DNA of 64,000 nucleotides from NCBI GenBank assembly GCA_032622095.1, contig CP136067.1:130051030-130115029 (forward strand). The letters are read 5' to 3'. This DNA comes from Siphonodentalium dalli. Its lineage: Eukaryota > Mollusca > Scaphopoda > Gadilida > Siphonodentaliidae. The notes beneath the pieces were generated by a model. It did no database searches. It saw only the letters and a program-made list of their open reading frames with translations, and was not told the DNA's origin. This document shows positions 46,139 through 58,016 of this stretch, piece after piece (position 1 is the first letter of the stretch; each line of letters opens with the position of its first letter). The translations under genes were made by a program, and so were the position numbers.

Positions 46139-46142
46139 TTAA

Positions 46143-46399
46143 GTTGCGAGTTAAAGCGGTGAAAATGTTTTCCATATGCCTCAGTGCAAACGTTTGAGTG
46201 TATACTGTTTACAAAATAATTCCCAGGCCCATAATTGTATTTTAATCTGAAAGATTTACATTTACGGTAATTTGTTATGCGAAAACAAAATCATATCAAA
46301 CAGGCAGGGAATTCGCCTTTAAATCTTGTGTTTTTGTAACATCACTAAAAAAAGTATGTCATTTTTCAAACCACACCACAGAATTCAAACTTCACTATG
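46143..46399. other. Short spacer, no gene
   Basis: Sequence between the Kolobok-like MITE and the large fold-back. Nothing noticed. Confidence 0.4.
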
Positions 46400-49300
46400 A
46401 TATAGTCCGTGGGCCAGGCAAGATATTTTTCAAATTGGCTGCACCCCCCCTCCCCCTTCCAACAAAGGTTTCTATATATCAAATTAAAGGTAATCATATG
46501 GCGCATCAGATTTTGCTTGTTTCAGAAAGTGTCCCAAAATAGATTTTTCAGGGAATACAACTCTTACCCCTAAAATAAAATTAAAATGTTCTCGAGTACA
46601 AGTGTCAGAGCATAAACAAAATATTGCAGTTATAAACTGCACAATATATCGTTTGTATTAATAAGAAATGATTATAACATGACATGAGATACAAAACTAG
46701 ACCAATTTATGAGCTAGTTAGAAAAAAATGCGATAAATATTATGAAATCGCGAAAAATTACATGGATTTTGAAAAACATTGTCACTTATAAATGGCTATA
46801 ACTTGTGAACAGCAATGGCAATTGATCCGCAACATGACTCAAAATTTGCCCCAATGACATACAAAAACGATATTAATAATGGAATGCCAAGATTATTGCT
46901 GTGAAAATGTGATATGAGCGTAAACTTAACCCAACCCCCTAAAATATAAATTTTGCAGATAAAACGAATTATGTAGTTTACACTTAGAATGCTGGATGTC
47001 AAGTTGGTTTTAGAAGCATAAAGTGAAACAGTATAGAGAGTGATGAAGGGAATTATAAATAACGGCGTCTGATCGTGATCTAAGATTAAAATTTGAAAAC
47101 AAATTGTGAAAAACGTTATCTGGGGACAAGGGAATTGTTAATCATGGGTTCATGAACCATAAACCAGAACCATAAACAAACCGAAGAACCCTACTATTGC
47201 TTCATTTAATTTAACCTAATGAGTAATTGATTGTCTTATGGAATATAATACTCATTTATTGGGGGAATACGTGAGAAGTCAATGTGAGAAATATTAAAAC
47301 AATTGTCACTAACATGTGTCTTTCGGGTCAGTTTAGACACGTAATATCAAAATATATATTTTTTCTGAAGAAATTGAAATTGTATGCCCAAATTTCCGGC
47401 CTCCAATTTCAAGTTGCCTATCTCTGATGTAAACATCTGTTCAGGTGAAATATTTTATGTTAACGAAATTAGTTGTTATACGGAGGATGTTTTGCCAATA
47501 AAGGAATGACTTTTGCAGCATATAATATTGTGTTGCCAAACAGTTTTCAAGGCATGCTACTACTTCCTATTCTATAAGTTGAGTTCTGTCACTCTGCTCA
47601 TCATATGAGTCGTCAAAATTTACACGTTTTCGGTTATTGTAGACATTTACACATACATCATTACATGGTTAGTTTGTGGTGAAACAAGATCATTTGTTAG
47701 ATTCAGGTGAATCTTTACAGCCAAGGCTCAGTAGTCACAGTAGATCGGGAGGAAGTATAATCCGACCTTGTTTGTAGGACCCAATCAAAGAGCGGCCATG
47801 TCAGGACATTGCACACCAGGATGGGGAGTTAGTATGTTGTGCCAATCACTGGTATAGTTCACACGAAGATGTGCTAATGTGATTTCTTAAGGAGTCAGTG
47901 GCTGCTGGAGGTAGAAGATGTGTTCCAGTGTTCGGTTATACAACATAAGAACGTGTGTGTCGAATTGACGACATTATGACTCACTATACTATAGCCCATA
48001 TGCAAACTTGGTAGGATATATAGTGTCATCGTCAAAATTAATAGATCGCACAAATTGGTACAAAATTCGCATAAGATTTTACTGCTTTTGACTGTTAAGT
48101 TAAACGGCTTCATTTTATAGGTGTTTGTGAATGTCGTAGCCCGTCAACGCGTGGATTAGAATCAAGGTTTCACACACATCTTGGACTATTCTGTCCGATA
48201 TGTCGTTCACGGAAATGACACAATACCTATTTGCTTTCAGTATGAAGAATTATCCCAGTTCCTATTCAAGGAGAACCATAACATCATTCTAGTATTTCGA
48301 CATATACGTCGTGGGAACAAAAAAACAATAACTTGCTAAAATTCTCCAGTTGTAAAACGAGAACAATAACACCAAATGAAGACTTCTGAAGCAACACGTT
48401 TTTCGTGCAAACCATCAGGCAACTACTTGGCACAGTAACTCGCCCATTCTGGAATTCCATGTCCTTACAACCCTATGCAAATTGGGCTCCATATATAGCC
48501 CTACGTTGTGTGGCAATTATAACCATAGCCCGTCTATAATACACGATATACATGTTTATGGTTATATGATAACAACACTAGGCATAGCGGTATGAGTTTT
48601 CCCTAAAGTATGTTCCTTTACCCATTGCCCGTTTGAGTGTTATTTAAATAATGTTATCCCATGGACACAGAGCGGGAATGGTCAGCACCAAGATGCACAT
48701 GCATAAGAACGAATCAATAGCCAATGATGAAGCAAGATTCAGGCGTAATCATGATAGGCCAGTCCACTTTCATTGTCATCAACGCCAGGCTACTATTATA
48801 ATCTTCGGACTGCTAACAAATCCAAATGATTTCAGTTGACCCAGCATATATACCCACAAGCTAGGCAGAACCATAACAGCTAAATAGAGTAAAAAATTTC
48901 CTAAAAATCCTATAAAGTACTGAACCTTTTGACATGCAGTGTATCGGGTCGCCCCGGGTGGCCCGTTCCACCCCCATCGCTAATATATAATCAAACCATG
49001 GGAGTTCTGGTTGTCTCCCTCAATGTCTGGCTAAAATGACCCCACAACAGAAGTCCCGGTATAGAAAGCATAGTTATCGTGCATGAGAGATATGGGTGCA
49101 TGGGATTATATTGGATTGGTTTTCCATGAGGGCTATCGGCGGTCGCTGTGTGAGGGGCCCGAAAGCCTACACATCAACAACTCATCGATGACACTTCTTC
49201 CCTATCCAAATGCAGTTATGGATCTAATGCGATTTGCAATTGGCTACAATGATTCATGCGAATTGTTGATATTTGGCCGCCGACATGTCAGGATGTACTG

Positions 49301-50658
49301 GTGTATGAAATGTGAGGATATCTGCATGGAATAACCGAAGTAGTACCACTCTTGACTTAAATGACTATCCTGAGGACAAGCACAGTTTTGGGGCATTTTC
49401 GTCAATGAATTACTCATCACATTAAATGAGTTGAGACAAGATATTGGAGTTCTTTAGTTTGTTGAGGTGCACAAGAGAAGGCATTTCTAAATGAAGAATT
49501 CATTATAGCCATATGACGAACCCAGTTAAATTTGAGTCGGTAATTTTGAAAATCTTCGATGTTGGTGGCCGTTTTGGACGCCATCTTAAAACAATTATCA
49601 AATATAAAGTGTCCGAAGCTGTATATATCGTCATTTGTGTCTATTGTCACAAAATGCGCCAAAAAATAAGAAAATAACTCCCGGTAAACGTGAGTCTCAC
49701 TCATCATCCTAGCCATATGTGATCAGTTGAAATATATATTTATATATGGCTTTGCTAAAAAAATTAAATAAAAATTTAAAAAATATGAAATAGTTGACAA
49801 AAAAGTGATCATGTGAGGTTTTATGAATTTACAAATTCTGGACCAGTATCCTCGTGTGAGTTTTCCATACCCCTATCAAAATTTAATCACAATGTTGTAA
49901 AATTTTGAGAAATTAGTAAAAATTATCATTTTTCACCATTTTGTCCCAAATTTTCATCTTAGAACACGTTCGGACTATGTTGTTTATAATTCCCCTTCAT
50001 CAGTCTCTACGTTGTTCCATTCTATGCCCCTAAGGCCTTCTTTGCATGCGGCATTCTACGTGTAAACTATACAATGCATTGTTCTAAGAAAATTATATTT
50101 TAGGGGGTAGGGTTAAGTTTATGCTCCCGTGCATTGTTACAGAAATATAATTGGCATTCCATCATACAAATTGTTTTGCTAGGTCCTTGGTGCAATTGTT
50201 TAGATATGTTTTCCGTCAATAGCCCATGTGTGTCACAAGTTATATCCAATTATATGTGACACTATTTTTCAAAATCCAAGAAATATTTCGCAATTTCAAA
50301 ATATTTATCGCAATTTTTTCGAATTAGCTTATACATTGCTCCAGTGTTGTATCACATGTTGTTTTATGATTATCTATGCTTAATATAAACGATGTCTTGT
50401 TCACTTTATATCCGCAGACATTTTTCTATACGCTGACACTTGTACTCGAAGAAAATTTTATTTTATTTTAGGGATAGGAGTTTCTTCCCTGAAAAAATAT
50501 ACTTTGGGACACATTCTGAAGCGGGCAACAAGCAAAATCGGATGCGTCATATAATGACCTTTAATTTGGTATATAAAAACCTTTGTTGGAGGGGGGGGGG
50601 GGGGTGCAGCCAACTTCTAAACTAGGGCCTTTATGAGAATTGGCCCACGGACTATATA
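46400..50658. mobile_element. 4.26-kb fold-back element with ~700-bp arms
   Basis: TATAGTCCGTGGGCCA (46401) is mirrored by TGGCCCACGGACTATA (50641). Inverted similarity continues inward through the C-rich/G-rich block (46444-46462; 50585-50606 with 17 G), AACCTTTGTTGG, TTTTAGGGGTAAG-like text, ACTTAACCCAACCCCCTAAAATA (46925) versus TATTTTAGGGGGTAGGGTTAAG (50097), and TGATGAAGGGAATTATAAA (47040) versus its inverse near 49990. The arms are perhaps 75-80% alike, so this is old. The inner 47.1-49.95 kb has no recognised gene. Confidence 0.7.
47140..49930. other. Interior of the 4.26-kb fold-back; unrecognised frames
   Basis: The frames at 49083-49334 (+; with LLPYPNAVMDLMRF and CMKCEDIC), 48651-48839 (+) and 49417-49716 (-; with NYRLKFNWVRHMAIM) look less like translated noise than most, but I recognise none and no splice chain links them. 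If the fold-back was once autonomous, its protein remnants should be here. Confidence 0.35.
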
Positions 50659-50851
50659 GGGTGGAGGTGTGTTGTATTTGTTGTGCAAAAATACACATGG
50701 CTATTAACCAATCAGGTCCCAATGTCTATTTTATTCTCATATAGATTCCTCCCGCATTCTCTCTCGAACGCTCCAAGCCATATTTACACCGATGTAACAT
50801 ATGAGCTCTGAATGATCTAAACCAGTTTCCTCAAAACTGAAACATCTAGCT
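50659..50851. other. Short spacer, no gene
   Basis: Nothing noticed. Confidence 0.4.
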
Positions 50852-50866
50852 ACCATGCACGTGGAC

Positions 50867-51377
50867 TGTGCCATGAGTATCTACTCTGTCCAACGCCCGT
50901 GGAGATCATATTCCACCAGTACAAAACCTGGGAACTTTTTGAGGTTTTGACAGGGAACCTTATAAAGTCGAAAAAATAATTTGGGGAATATATATCTTAG
51001 CTGTTATCTGTTCCTTAATAATGTACTTCATTGTAGGTGAAGGTCTCAACTCGAAATTTCATGATTTAAGTGACTTTGTGAGCGATTTTTCTTTGCGTTT
51101 CTTACAATTATGGAATTTTTCCTGGGTAATTAATTGAATGTTTATTGCGATATCGGCTCTCAAACGTCACAGAAATGCATGCAATTTCGAGTTGGGACCG
51201 TCACCTATTGTGAAGTACATTATTAAGGAACAGATAACATCTAAGAAATATATTCCCAGCGTTATTTATTCGACTTTATAAGGTTCCCTGTCAAAACTTC
51301 AAAAAATTCCCAGTTTTGTACTTGTGGAATATGATCTCTACGGGTGTTAGCCATAGTAGAGATCCATGGCGTGATCA
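50867..51377. mobile_element. Mutator-like fold-back MITE, copy 3
   Basis: The most complete arms of the three copies: CAACGCCCGTGGAGATCATA, TTCCACCAGTACAAAACC, TTTTGACAGGGAACCTTATA, and their inverse ending at 51377. It is flanked by ACCATGCACGTGGAC at 50852-50866 and 51378-51392, a 15-bp perfect direct repeat, longer than the 9 bp of the other copies. Confidence 0.75.
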
Positions 51378-51392
51378 ACCATGCACGTGGAC

Positions 51393-53695
51393 CAGCTGAC
51401 GGCTCACAGCTACAAGCGACACAAGTCTGAATTTGTTGTTTTTCAGCCAAAATGATAATGGATAATGTCGTCTTCTGGATTCGGCCCCAGATTGTACATC
51501 ACAGCGGATGGACGTCACATATTCCAGGCACATTAGACATGAACGTGGAAAAGTAAGGAAATAAATAGGGGAAAGCTGATTTTTTAAATATTATTCAGGC
51601 CATAACATCGCGGACTCTTCACGAAAAGTCCCCTAAAATCCGCGTTGAGCTTTCTGAGTTACATAATTTTGTCCATATGATATTTTTTTGTATATTTTTC
51701 ACAATCATGGAAATAATTTGACGCTGTAACATTTTTTTCAGCCGAAACATAAACAAAAGGCACTCAATATTGTTCGATACACAATTCTCGAACCAAAACC
51801 ATCCACTCACAGGGGAATTTCGAATGAATTTCGCAGATATGGATATGAAATAAAACACTGAGCCAAAAAAATTACGATTTTTAAGGCAAACTGTTGTATT
51901 CGATGTCGGATTGCTCGGGCTTCTCAAGATATAGACGCAATCTATCTATATTCAGATATATATAACATAGTCCGATGTTGTTGTGTTGTGGGAAATCGTA
52001 CAACACCACATACAACTAAGGGCACGTTCATACGCTGGCAAGTTTGCACGATATGGTTTGCAGGCACCGATGCCTCTCCTTCGCTGTGATAGGATGAATT
52101 AGCGAGTTTGCTTATCATAAGTAGTCAAAACTTATAAAAAACATAGCCCTACCCATAAAACCTGGTCATATTTTGCTCTTCTATTTTATCTAATCTAGTC
52201 ATATGAATTTCTTAGTTATACCAGTTTATGTGAAATATGAGTACGAGAGCGAATATAGTGAAACGGTCAGAATAATACAATCGCGGTCACGAAATGGCTG
52301 TCAAAATGGCCGCAACAACCAAGCTAAGCCACGACGAAAGCAACATATTGTATAACCACCTATTAGGTAAAATACGTATTTGTAATATATAAGTCTGTAA
52401 TTTCTGACTGTTGTTAAATAGCTTTAAATGTACACAGATCATTAAAACAGATCCATCTGGAGAATTTATCGGTCATTGCAACGCAAGTCAAACCCAATGA
52501 TTTACGTCTTTAAAAGTTCTGGTTTTCTGTTTACAGTCGGGCCCAAAAATAATAATTGCGGGCAAATAACACGTAATGTTTCTCCACACAGTGTACGGTA
52601 GTTTCATTCGGCGTGATGATTAATTGTTGAATGTAACGCATAAACTTAAATGCATATCCTTGCGGTATAAATAGTTGTTACATTTCCGGAATTTTCAACA
52701 CTGTCCGTGATAATAAACCATACACGTATGTTGTAATGCTTATAATACTACAAAGAAACCGCCTTCTCTTCAAAACATTAGCAATCCATCTCACCAGATC
52801 AAATAGACTGTACATCGTACATTTTTATATAAGACTAATTTTCGTGCTGCTCCCACACCGGTGTTGTGGTAGACAATTTTGTTCAAATTACTTCAGTGGG
52901 CAACTTGCAACTGGAATATGCTATTACGCAATGTACAATATTAGTTTTCAGTATCTTGTTGCTTGAAAATATCTTAACAAAACCACCCATAAATTTGTGC
53001 TAAATATCAGGTGATCAGATTTTAAAGCTGTTATTTCAGCGTTGCCCATTGACTCAATGTTGCTATTTATGGTTGTGAGTCCAGCAGATATGTGTAACAT
53101 TTGGGAGAAAGGATACATACGGTAATGCGGTTGTAGAAAAGTACCCTTCGCGTATATGTGACCTTGGTGAATATAACCAAATATTATTTCCAGGTATAAA
53201 GACAGTCTCCGTCACAGAATATGTCGGCAATTTTAGTCAAGTTTAGATCTTTTTGAAGATAGTATATGGTACTCCTTTGTGTTTTGATAAATTGCGTTCA
53301 TAGTATACCACCATGCATTCTTGTGATAAAAGCGAAATATTCGTGTTTTATTATCTGATCGTGGGCAAATATGACTAATATTTTAAGTCACGGGAACTAG
53401 AATCTACAAATTTTATCCATTATTCTACGAATACCTCTCATACTGATCTATAGCAGTGCACTTTGAAAGGTTTGATGATGTATATATCAACAAAAATGAT
53501 GACCGGCTTCTAGAAAAGGTCACATAATCAATTCATCGCTATTAAATTTCATTTTACAGTATATATATCACACGATTCAAGATAAATGGTGCAGAAATAA
53601 AAATCCTTATTGTTCTGTTTCTTGTTTTGTTTCTCTTATACTCTGAAATCACTCTTCCTCACATAATGCGAGCGTGTTGTCACTCTTATGGGACT
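51393..53695. other. No gene recognised
   Basis: 2.3 kb of AT-rich sequence. The 102-codon minus-strand frame (51619-51927) is Phe/Ile/Lys/Asn-rich with no motif. The 76-codon frame at 52736-52966 likewise. No repeats with partners elsewhere in the window noticed. Confidence 0.4.
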
Positions 53696-53805
53696 AGCTA
53701 TTCGATTTTGAAATGGAATTTCCATTCTATTTTGGCCATTTTGGCGGTCATTTTGTGACATACATTCTACTTATATGGTTCATGACTAAGCATTATTTGC
53801 ATATA

Positions 53806-54026
53806 TCTCAATATATTATGAATTTGGCATTAATTGATCTACACATGACTGCTTTCGCATATGACCTGATGGAAATGCTTCAGAATTGGAACCATTCCGA
53901 AAAATCAAGATATCTCAAAAAGCTCAAATCGGATTCTATGGGACTTTTGCCATGTTGTTCATAAACATGTTCTTATTAATCCATGAAACAATCAGCTTTT
54001 CCCGATTTTTTTTCCTAGTGAAAAAT
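53806..54026 (+). repeat. Duplicated leader segment of the 29-bp array, copy 1
   Basis: TATCTCAATATATTATGAAT ... CTTTTCCCGATTTTTTT is repeated nearly exactly at 54849-55070, each copy running directly into a 29-bp tandem array. An 83-codon frame (53713-53964) spans it. The duplicate has an amber stop in place of a Trp codon, so I do not call a gene. Confidence 0.85.
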
Positions 54027-54179
54027 ACTGTGCCTGGACTAATATAGTGAAACATCCTGTGCCTGGACTAATATAGTGAAACATCCTGTGCCTGGACTAA
54101 TATAGTGAAACATCCTGTGCATGGACTAATATAGTGAAACATCCTTTGCCTGGACTAATATAGTGAAACATCCTGTGCC
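54027..54179 (+). repeat. 29-bp tandem array 1 (about 5 units)
   Basis: Unit of 29 bp with TGTGCCTGGACTAATATAG and TGAAACATCC. It ends at 54179 where the Tigger relic begins. Confidence 0.95.
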
Positions 54180-54848
54180 AAAACGAAAACAATGTTCCGA
54201 ACGAAAAAATACGCCATCCATCTGATGGTGGAAAGAAAAAACATGGACGTTAAAAGCATCGAAGAACGGCTCTTTGACTGAAGACGACGAAGACGACGTC
54301 ATCGAGTGCACCAAGCCCGATCCGACAATCGATGACACAATGCATAGCTGCGACATTGTACTGCGTTATCTCATGACCCAAGCAGACACGAGCGACGACT
54401 TAATGAAGATATTGGGCATCAGCGATAAACTAAAGAGAGATTCAACAACTATTTTTTTGCAGAAACCACAGTCCTTGATAACCAGTCACTTCCAATCCTG
54501 AATCCCAATTTTTGTAAATACTATTGTAACCACTTCCAGGTCAAATGTACTTTTGTTATTTCTACTGCGAATTTGTTGATGTTTTCTTATCATATTCTGT
54601 GTTTTTATTATATTATTCAATAAATAATCAGAACAAATATTATCGCGTCTGTTGTATATGATCAGCATAGTAACTGACTATTTATTTAGCGTGGGTATAT
54701 AGCGTGCACAAGGTTGAAAACAATTGTTATCGGATCGAAATGAATTCGACTAAGTTGGAATTTGTGGTCGAAATGGTTAAGTCGAACACACGGATAACTC
54801 GAAGTAAACCAACGGTCCCTTGCGATTCGACTTAACGAAGTTTAACTG
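54180..54848 (+). mobile_element. 5'-truncated Tigger/pogo-type (Tc1-mariner) transposon
   Basis: The right end GCGATTCGACTTAACGAAG then TTTAACTG is followed by TA at 54849-54850. This is the mirror of the CAGTTAAACTTCGTTAAG-style terminus of Tigger/pogo elements, which insert at TA. A transposase C-terminus precedes it (separate entry), with AATAAA at 54620. No left terminus is present, because the sequence passes straight from the 29-bp array into the element interior. Confidence 0.75.
54223..54501 (+). pseudogene. C-terminal remnant of a Tigger/pogo (DDE superfamily) transposase
   Basis: The open frame reads KNGSLTEDDEDDVIEC, then TIDDTMHSCDIVLRYLMTQA, then DDLMKILGISDKL, and ends TTIFLQKPQSLITSHF-Q-S-stop. 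The acidic linker, the amphipathic helix with a [ILV]xxYLxxQ core, and the terminal xxTTIxxFxxK motif are typical of the C-terminus of Tigger/jerky-type transposases. The DDE catalytic core and CENP-B DNA-binding domain are absent and a TGA precedes the frame, so this is non-functional. Confidence 0.65.
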
Positions 54849-55070
54849 TATCTCAATATATTATGAATTTGGCATTAATTGATCTACACATGACTGCTTT
54901 CGCATATGACCTGATGGAAATGCTTCAGAATAGGAACCATTCCGAAAAATCAAGATATCTCAAAAAGCTCAAATCGGATTCTATGGGACTTTTGCCATGT
55001 TGTTCATAAACATGTTCTTATTAATCCATGAAACAATCAGCTTTTCCCGATTTTTTTCCCTAGTGAAAAA
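54849..55070 (+). repeat. Duplicated leader segment of the 29-bp array, copy 2
   Basis: Near-identical to 53806-54026, starting exactly at the TA that borders the Tigger element. Confidence 0.85.
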
Positions 55071-56166
55071 TACTGTGCCTGGACTAATATAGTGAAACAT
55101 CCTGTGCCTGGACTAATATAGTGAAACATTCTGTGCCTGGACTAATATAGTGAAACATCCTGTGTCTGGACTAATATAGTGAAACGTCCTGTGCCTGGAC
55201 TAATATAGTGAAACATCCTGTGTCTGGACTAATATAGTGAAACATCCTGTGTCTGGACTAATATAGTGAAACATCATGTGCCTGGACTAATATAGTGAAA
55301 CATCCTGTGCCTGGACTAATATAGTGAAACATCATGTGCCTGGACTAATATAGTGAAACATCCTGTGCCTGGACTAATATAGTGAAACATCCTGTGTCTG
55401 GACTAATATAGTGAAAAATACTGTGCCTGGACTAATATAGTGAAACATCCCGTGACTGGACTAATATAGTGAAACATCATGTGCCTGGACTAATATAGTG
55501 AAACATCCTGCGCCTGGACTGCCTGGACTAATATAGTGAAAAATACTGTGCCTGGACTAATATAGTGAAAAATACTGTGCCTGGACTAATATAGTGAAAC
55601 ATCATGCGCCTGGACTAATATAGTGAAACATCCTGTGCCTGGACTAATATAGTGAAACATCCTGTGCCTGGACTAATATAGTGAAAAATACTGTGCCTGG
55701 ACTAATATAGTGAAACATCCCGTGACTGGACTAATATAGTGAAACATCCTGTGCCTGGACTAATATAGTGAAACATACTGTGCCTGGACTAATATAGTGA
55801 AACATCCTGTGCTGGACTAATATAGTGAAACATCCTGTGCATGGACTAATATAGTGAAACAGCATGTGCCTGGACTAATATAGTGAAACATACTGTGCCT
55901 GGACTAATATAGTGAAACATCCTGTGCCTGGACTAATATAGTGAAACATCCTGTGCCTGGACTAATATAGTGAAACATCCTGTGCCTGGACTAATACAGT
56001 GAAACATACTGTGCCTGGACTAATATAGCGAAACATCCTGTGCCTGGACTAATATAGTGAAACATCCTGTGCCTGGACTAATATAGTGAAACATCATGTG
56101 CCTGGACTAATATAGTGAAACATCCTGTGTCTGGACTAATATAGTGAAACATCCTGTGCCTGGACT
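55071..56166 (+). repeat. 29-bp tandem array 2 (about 37-38 units)
   Basis: Same 29-bp unit as array 1. Unit variants (CATCC, ATACT, CATCA, CTGTGTC) recur in blocks, suggesting multi-unit duplications. One unit has an 8-bp insertion near 55515 and one lacks a base near 55810. No spacers, so it is not a CRISPR array. Confidence 0.97.
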
Positions 56167-57700
56167 AAGAGCGTATTGTGCAGCTGAATTGCGTCCATAT
56201 TGTTGACTGCGTTTGGTGGCTCAGACTGCATGCTGAATAGACGTGCCTCATGTTTAACCCTTTCTTATCTGAATGGATTTTCCTGTTTGTGTTATTAAAG
56301 TATACACTGGAATCGTATTATTTATTCATTCATATCCGATAAAAGTTGACAGAGATACAGGAACGGACGTATTTCACACTTTATTGGCCATAACTTCAGA
56401 AGTAATAAACGGCCAAAACCTTTTCCACTTTATTGTTTGACTATGGACAGGAACTACGCAGTTTGGTAATCTACTGACTCCCCACTTATGGGCCTACTCC
56501 CCCACTCAATCACCAGTTCTCTAGTATCTTGATCTACCGCATGTACTGCCTTCCAGAGTAGATGACTAACATTTGACTAACATACAGTATATATGAAGAA
56601 AATAGCCCTTAGCACAAAACCCTGCTCCAACATTAGTTAAAACGAACACAAATCACACAAACCCCACCAAATGCTATAGCTACCAAACCATCCATAACCA
56701 ATAGTCATATGCTCTGGAAGTCACTTCACCAGTCACCATAAAATAACAAAATCATGCATGTAAATATGTTCAGCTGTCATCTTGTAAACATTTTGTATAT
56801 AAATCGACTGTATTGGCAGAGGGGCTTCATAAGTTGAAAAAACTTGTGCCCCGATCCCTTTTGTATTATTTGCAAATAAAATACGTTTCAAGTCAAGACT
56901 ATGGACAGGTTTGGCCAACTACATGTATGTGCAACAAAACAGTCCAAGCAACGTTGACGTTGTAGTTTCTCAGCTGCCAATTGGTCGTTCGTACATATAC
57001 ATGTATGGCCTTCCATGGTTACGTATGCGCTGATTGGTCGTTCGTACATATACATGTATGGCCTTTCATGGTTACGTATGCGCTGGCAATGACATTTGCC
57101 AATAGTTTTCATCTCTTTGGCACCGGTAGACCAATATTAAGTATGTGCCTTGCAAGGAAGAAATCTTTTAAAGATCAATGCAAGTTGCGCACGTACATGC
57201 ACACTATACATTTAGTGAAACGCCAGTAAATATGCATGATAATATATCTACTGATGCTGTGGAAACATTTGCTTTAACCAAAATTGTCTAATATGTCAAT
57301 ATTTTAAATTGGCATTATATTATAAAAACGTCACAAAATTCACAGAAAACACCTATCAGATATATACCATATATGGTAGATAACTTTATACTGGTAGAAG
57401 GTTAATTTTAAGGTTACAATATTGAAAGCATGCATTGGAATAGTCTGTTCCACAATGAGAGGCGTTCTGGTAATATAATAACCAAGCAGTGTCATGCATG
57501 TATGCCGTTATTAGGCAATGCGGTTTAGTTCTTTGCGACTCACAGTACAGTTGTGCTTGATATATAAGCCCATACGGATCTAGGAAACACACAGGGTGGT
57601 GATAACCAATTTATCTTACAATTCGTCCCATAAAAATGCAATAAAACTCAATTTAAAAGAGGAACTATTTTATTACGCGCAACACAAAACGTACACAATT
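56167..57700. other. No gene seen; one 52-bp tandem duplication
   Basis: ATTGGTCGTTCGTACATATA ... GGTTACGTATGCGCTG occurs at 56981 and 57033. 56640-56890 ends with TTTGCAAATAAAATACG, a possible retroelement tail. No coding sequence recognised. Confidence 0.5.
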
Positions 57701-57701
57701 C

Positions 57702-57955
57702 TATGGAATACTATTATGGTCACTTCCTAATGGCGCTTTCGGGGCGCACCGAAAGCGACAAAAAATGCGCCATTAGTAACGCGCCGGAAGCGCCGAAAGC
57801 GACAAAATGTGCGCCGTTACGGCGCACTTTTTGTCGCTTTTGCCGAAAGTGCCACAAGCGACAAAATGTGCGCCATTACGAAACATGCGCTAATATCGCA
57901 CATTTTGGCGCTTTCGGCGCGCGCCATTAGGAAGTGGGCCTAATAGTATTCCATA
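57702..57955. mobile_element. 254-bp GC-rich fold-back MITE
   Basis: TATGGAATACTATTA, CACTTCCTAATGGCGC at the left. GCGCCATTAGGAAGTG, TAATAGTATTCCATA at the right. The inside has at least four copies of GCGCCGAAAGCGACAAAATG-like words in both orientations, making a strongly self-complementary, GC-rich island in AT-rich DNA. No ORF. Confidence 0.8.
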
Positions 57956-58016
57956 AAATTCTCAGCACGCGACGTCGTGAGAAGTCAAATTCTGAGAAAT
58001 CCACGTCACGTCATGA

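Noticed and set aside
45494-46142. TTAA-bounded element as a canonical piggyBac
   Set aside because: Ends are AGGGG rather than CCC[TA]-type, so Kolobok-like is the better provisional label.
51619-51927. 102-codon minus-strand frame
   Set aside because: AT-rich composition explains the Phe/Ile/Lys/Asn content. No motif, no splice context, no second copy.
53713-53964. 83-codon frame with GHFVTYILLIWFM as a membrane protein
   Set aside because: Most of it lies in a duplicated leader whose second copy has a stop in the frame. No further support.
55071-56166. CRISPR-like array of 29-bp units
   Set aside because: Units abut directly with no unique spacers, and the context is a eukaryotic genome. 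It is a minisatellite.
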